This document shows positions 13,100-13,585 of a stretch of DNA of 13,585 nucleotides, piece after piece. The translations under genes were made by a program, and so were the position numbers. Each line of letters begins with the position of its first letter. Position 1 is the stretch's first letter. Source of the DNA: Actinomycetota bacterium (GTDB lineage Bacteria; Actinomycetota; Acidimicrobiia; Acidimicrobiales; Poriferisodaliceae); NCBI GenBank assembly GCA_002731665.1, contig PCCJ01000023.1, positions 1 to 13,585 on the forward strand, written 5' to 3'. A model generated the notes under the pieces. It searched no databases. It saw only the letters and a list, made by a program, of their open reading frames with translations, and was not told the DNA's origin.

Positions 13100-13585
13100 A
13101 TGAAAAAAGCCGTGCTGTCAGTGGTGAGCGTCGTGACGTTTTTGGCTGCGTGTTCATCCACTTCTTCACAATTAGCTAATCCAATTGATTCAACAACTAC
13201 TGCGCCAAAATCCTTGGAACCAGTTGAGAAAGAGCCTGAACAGCAATTCATTGAAGACATGTGGGATAAACAAGCGGCACGACCAGGTGCCGATATTGAA
13301 AAAGTTTTTCGGTTATATCAGGAGAAGGCTGCGATAGGCCCAAAAAACATGGCGTGTTGGGATCCGCAAAATATCGAAGCAGATGTTTGTACAGAGTTAG
13401 TCAAGTCAATGGTGCTTCTTGACGTCCATCTGAAGGAGATAATTCCATTACTTGATTCATTGGAATTACCCTGGCGTCTCGTCGTACGTGACTGTGAGCC
13501 GCAAGCTGTAACAAAAGATATTCAAGCTGGTCGTGTCAACCTTGAAACTATCGACGATGTCGTCACCGGGTACTTCGTTGAACGA
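13100..13585 (+). CDS. Lipoprotein of unknown function, cut by the window end
   Basis: The first 162 codons of a gene with no stop before the window ends. The N-terminus is a bacterial lipoprotein signal: MKK, a hydrophobic stretch AVLSVVSVVTFLAA (4-17) and a lipobox LAAC with Cys18, predicting lipid attachment and surface location. A Ser/Thr-rich linker follows (SSTSSQ..STTTAP, about 19-36), common in actinobacterial lipoproteins. The remainder is a globular, acidic region with Cys residues in MACWD, DVCTEL and RDCEP, and no recognised domain. The ATG at 13100 is chosen because the signal peptide begins at it. No Shine-Dalgarno, but a TANNNT box lies 7 nt upstream. Function unknown. Confidence 0.85.
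   Translation, partial: MKKAVLSVVSVVTFLAACSSTSSQLANPIDSTTTAPKSLEPVEKEPEQQFIEDMWDKQAARPGADIEKVFRLYQEKAAIGPKNMACWDPQNIEADVCTELVKSMVLLDVHLKEIIPLLDSLELPWRLVVRDCEPQAVTKDIQAGRVNLETIDDVVTGYFVER

Noticed and set aside
13060..13260. 66-codon open frame on the - strand over the lipoprotein start
   Set aside because: Antisense to a clear lipoprotein signal peptide, with no family resemblance.
1..13585. CRISPR array, insertion sequence, prophage, tRNA or rRNA
   Set aside because: No regularly spaced repeats, transposase or integrase motifs, terminal repeats, or tRNA-like T-arm sequences were found on either strand.

Overview
The window looks like chromosome from a free-living, probably marine bacterium with moderate, slightly AT-leaning base composition (judged by eye). 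The best guess is a marine actinobacterium (Acidimicrobiia-like). The reasons are a SAM-I/IV-type riboswitch in front of metY, a limonene-monooxygenase-like flavoprotein, a FadE36-type phosphotransferase, GTG and TTG start codons, a lipoprotein with a Ser/Thr-rich linker, and three genes whose ATG lies 6-7 nt after a TANNNT box, as in leaderless transcripts. A SAR202-like Chloroflexi cannot be excluded. No mobile element, CRISPR array, tRNA or rRNA was seen.

Left part, + strand (320-3277): a tight three-gene unit of LimB-like flavin monooxygenase, FAH-superfamily hydratase/decarboxylase and D-2-hydroxyacid dehydrogenase, with a 16-nt gap and then a 4-nt GTGA overlap. It reads as a small catabolic operon with unknown substrate. 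Next comes a SAM-I/IV riboswitch (about 3404-3508) controlling an O-acetylhomoserine sulfhydrylase (metY). The longest possible reading frame of metY starts inside the aptamer, so the start is moved to 3585.

Middle, - strand (4986-8767): reading leftward, a second D-2-hydroxyacid dehydrogenase (start moved to a TTG with a strong ribosome binding site), an isocitrate lyase/PEP mutase-family protein with changed catalytic motifs, a class III CoA-transferase coupled to it by a 1-nt TAGTG overlap, a probable terminator, then a SnoaL-like protein. The metY and SnoaL genes converge on an 11-bp inverted repeat.

Right part: divergent from the second dehydrogenase, a + strand trio (8806-10504) of flavodoxin-like protein, RidA-family protein lacking the catalytic arginine, and an unrecognised 266-aa protein. 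This trio runs 4 nt into the convergent uracil-DNA glycosylase gene, which is preceded by a phosphotransferase gene on the - strand. A small DUF4440/SnoaL-like gene follows further right. After a 308-nt intergenic region with an orphan terminator-like hairpin, a lipoprotein gene begins and is cut by the window edge.

The clearest regulatory finding is the SAM-I/IV riboswitch. The most unusual proteins are the PEP mutase-family protein with replaced active-site residues, the arginine-less RidA, and the unrecognised 266-aa protein.
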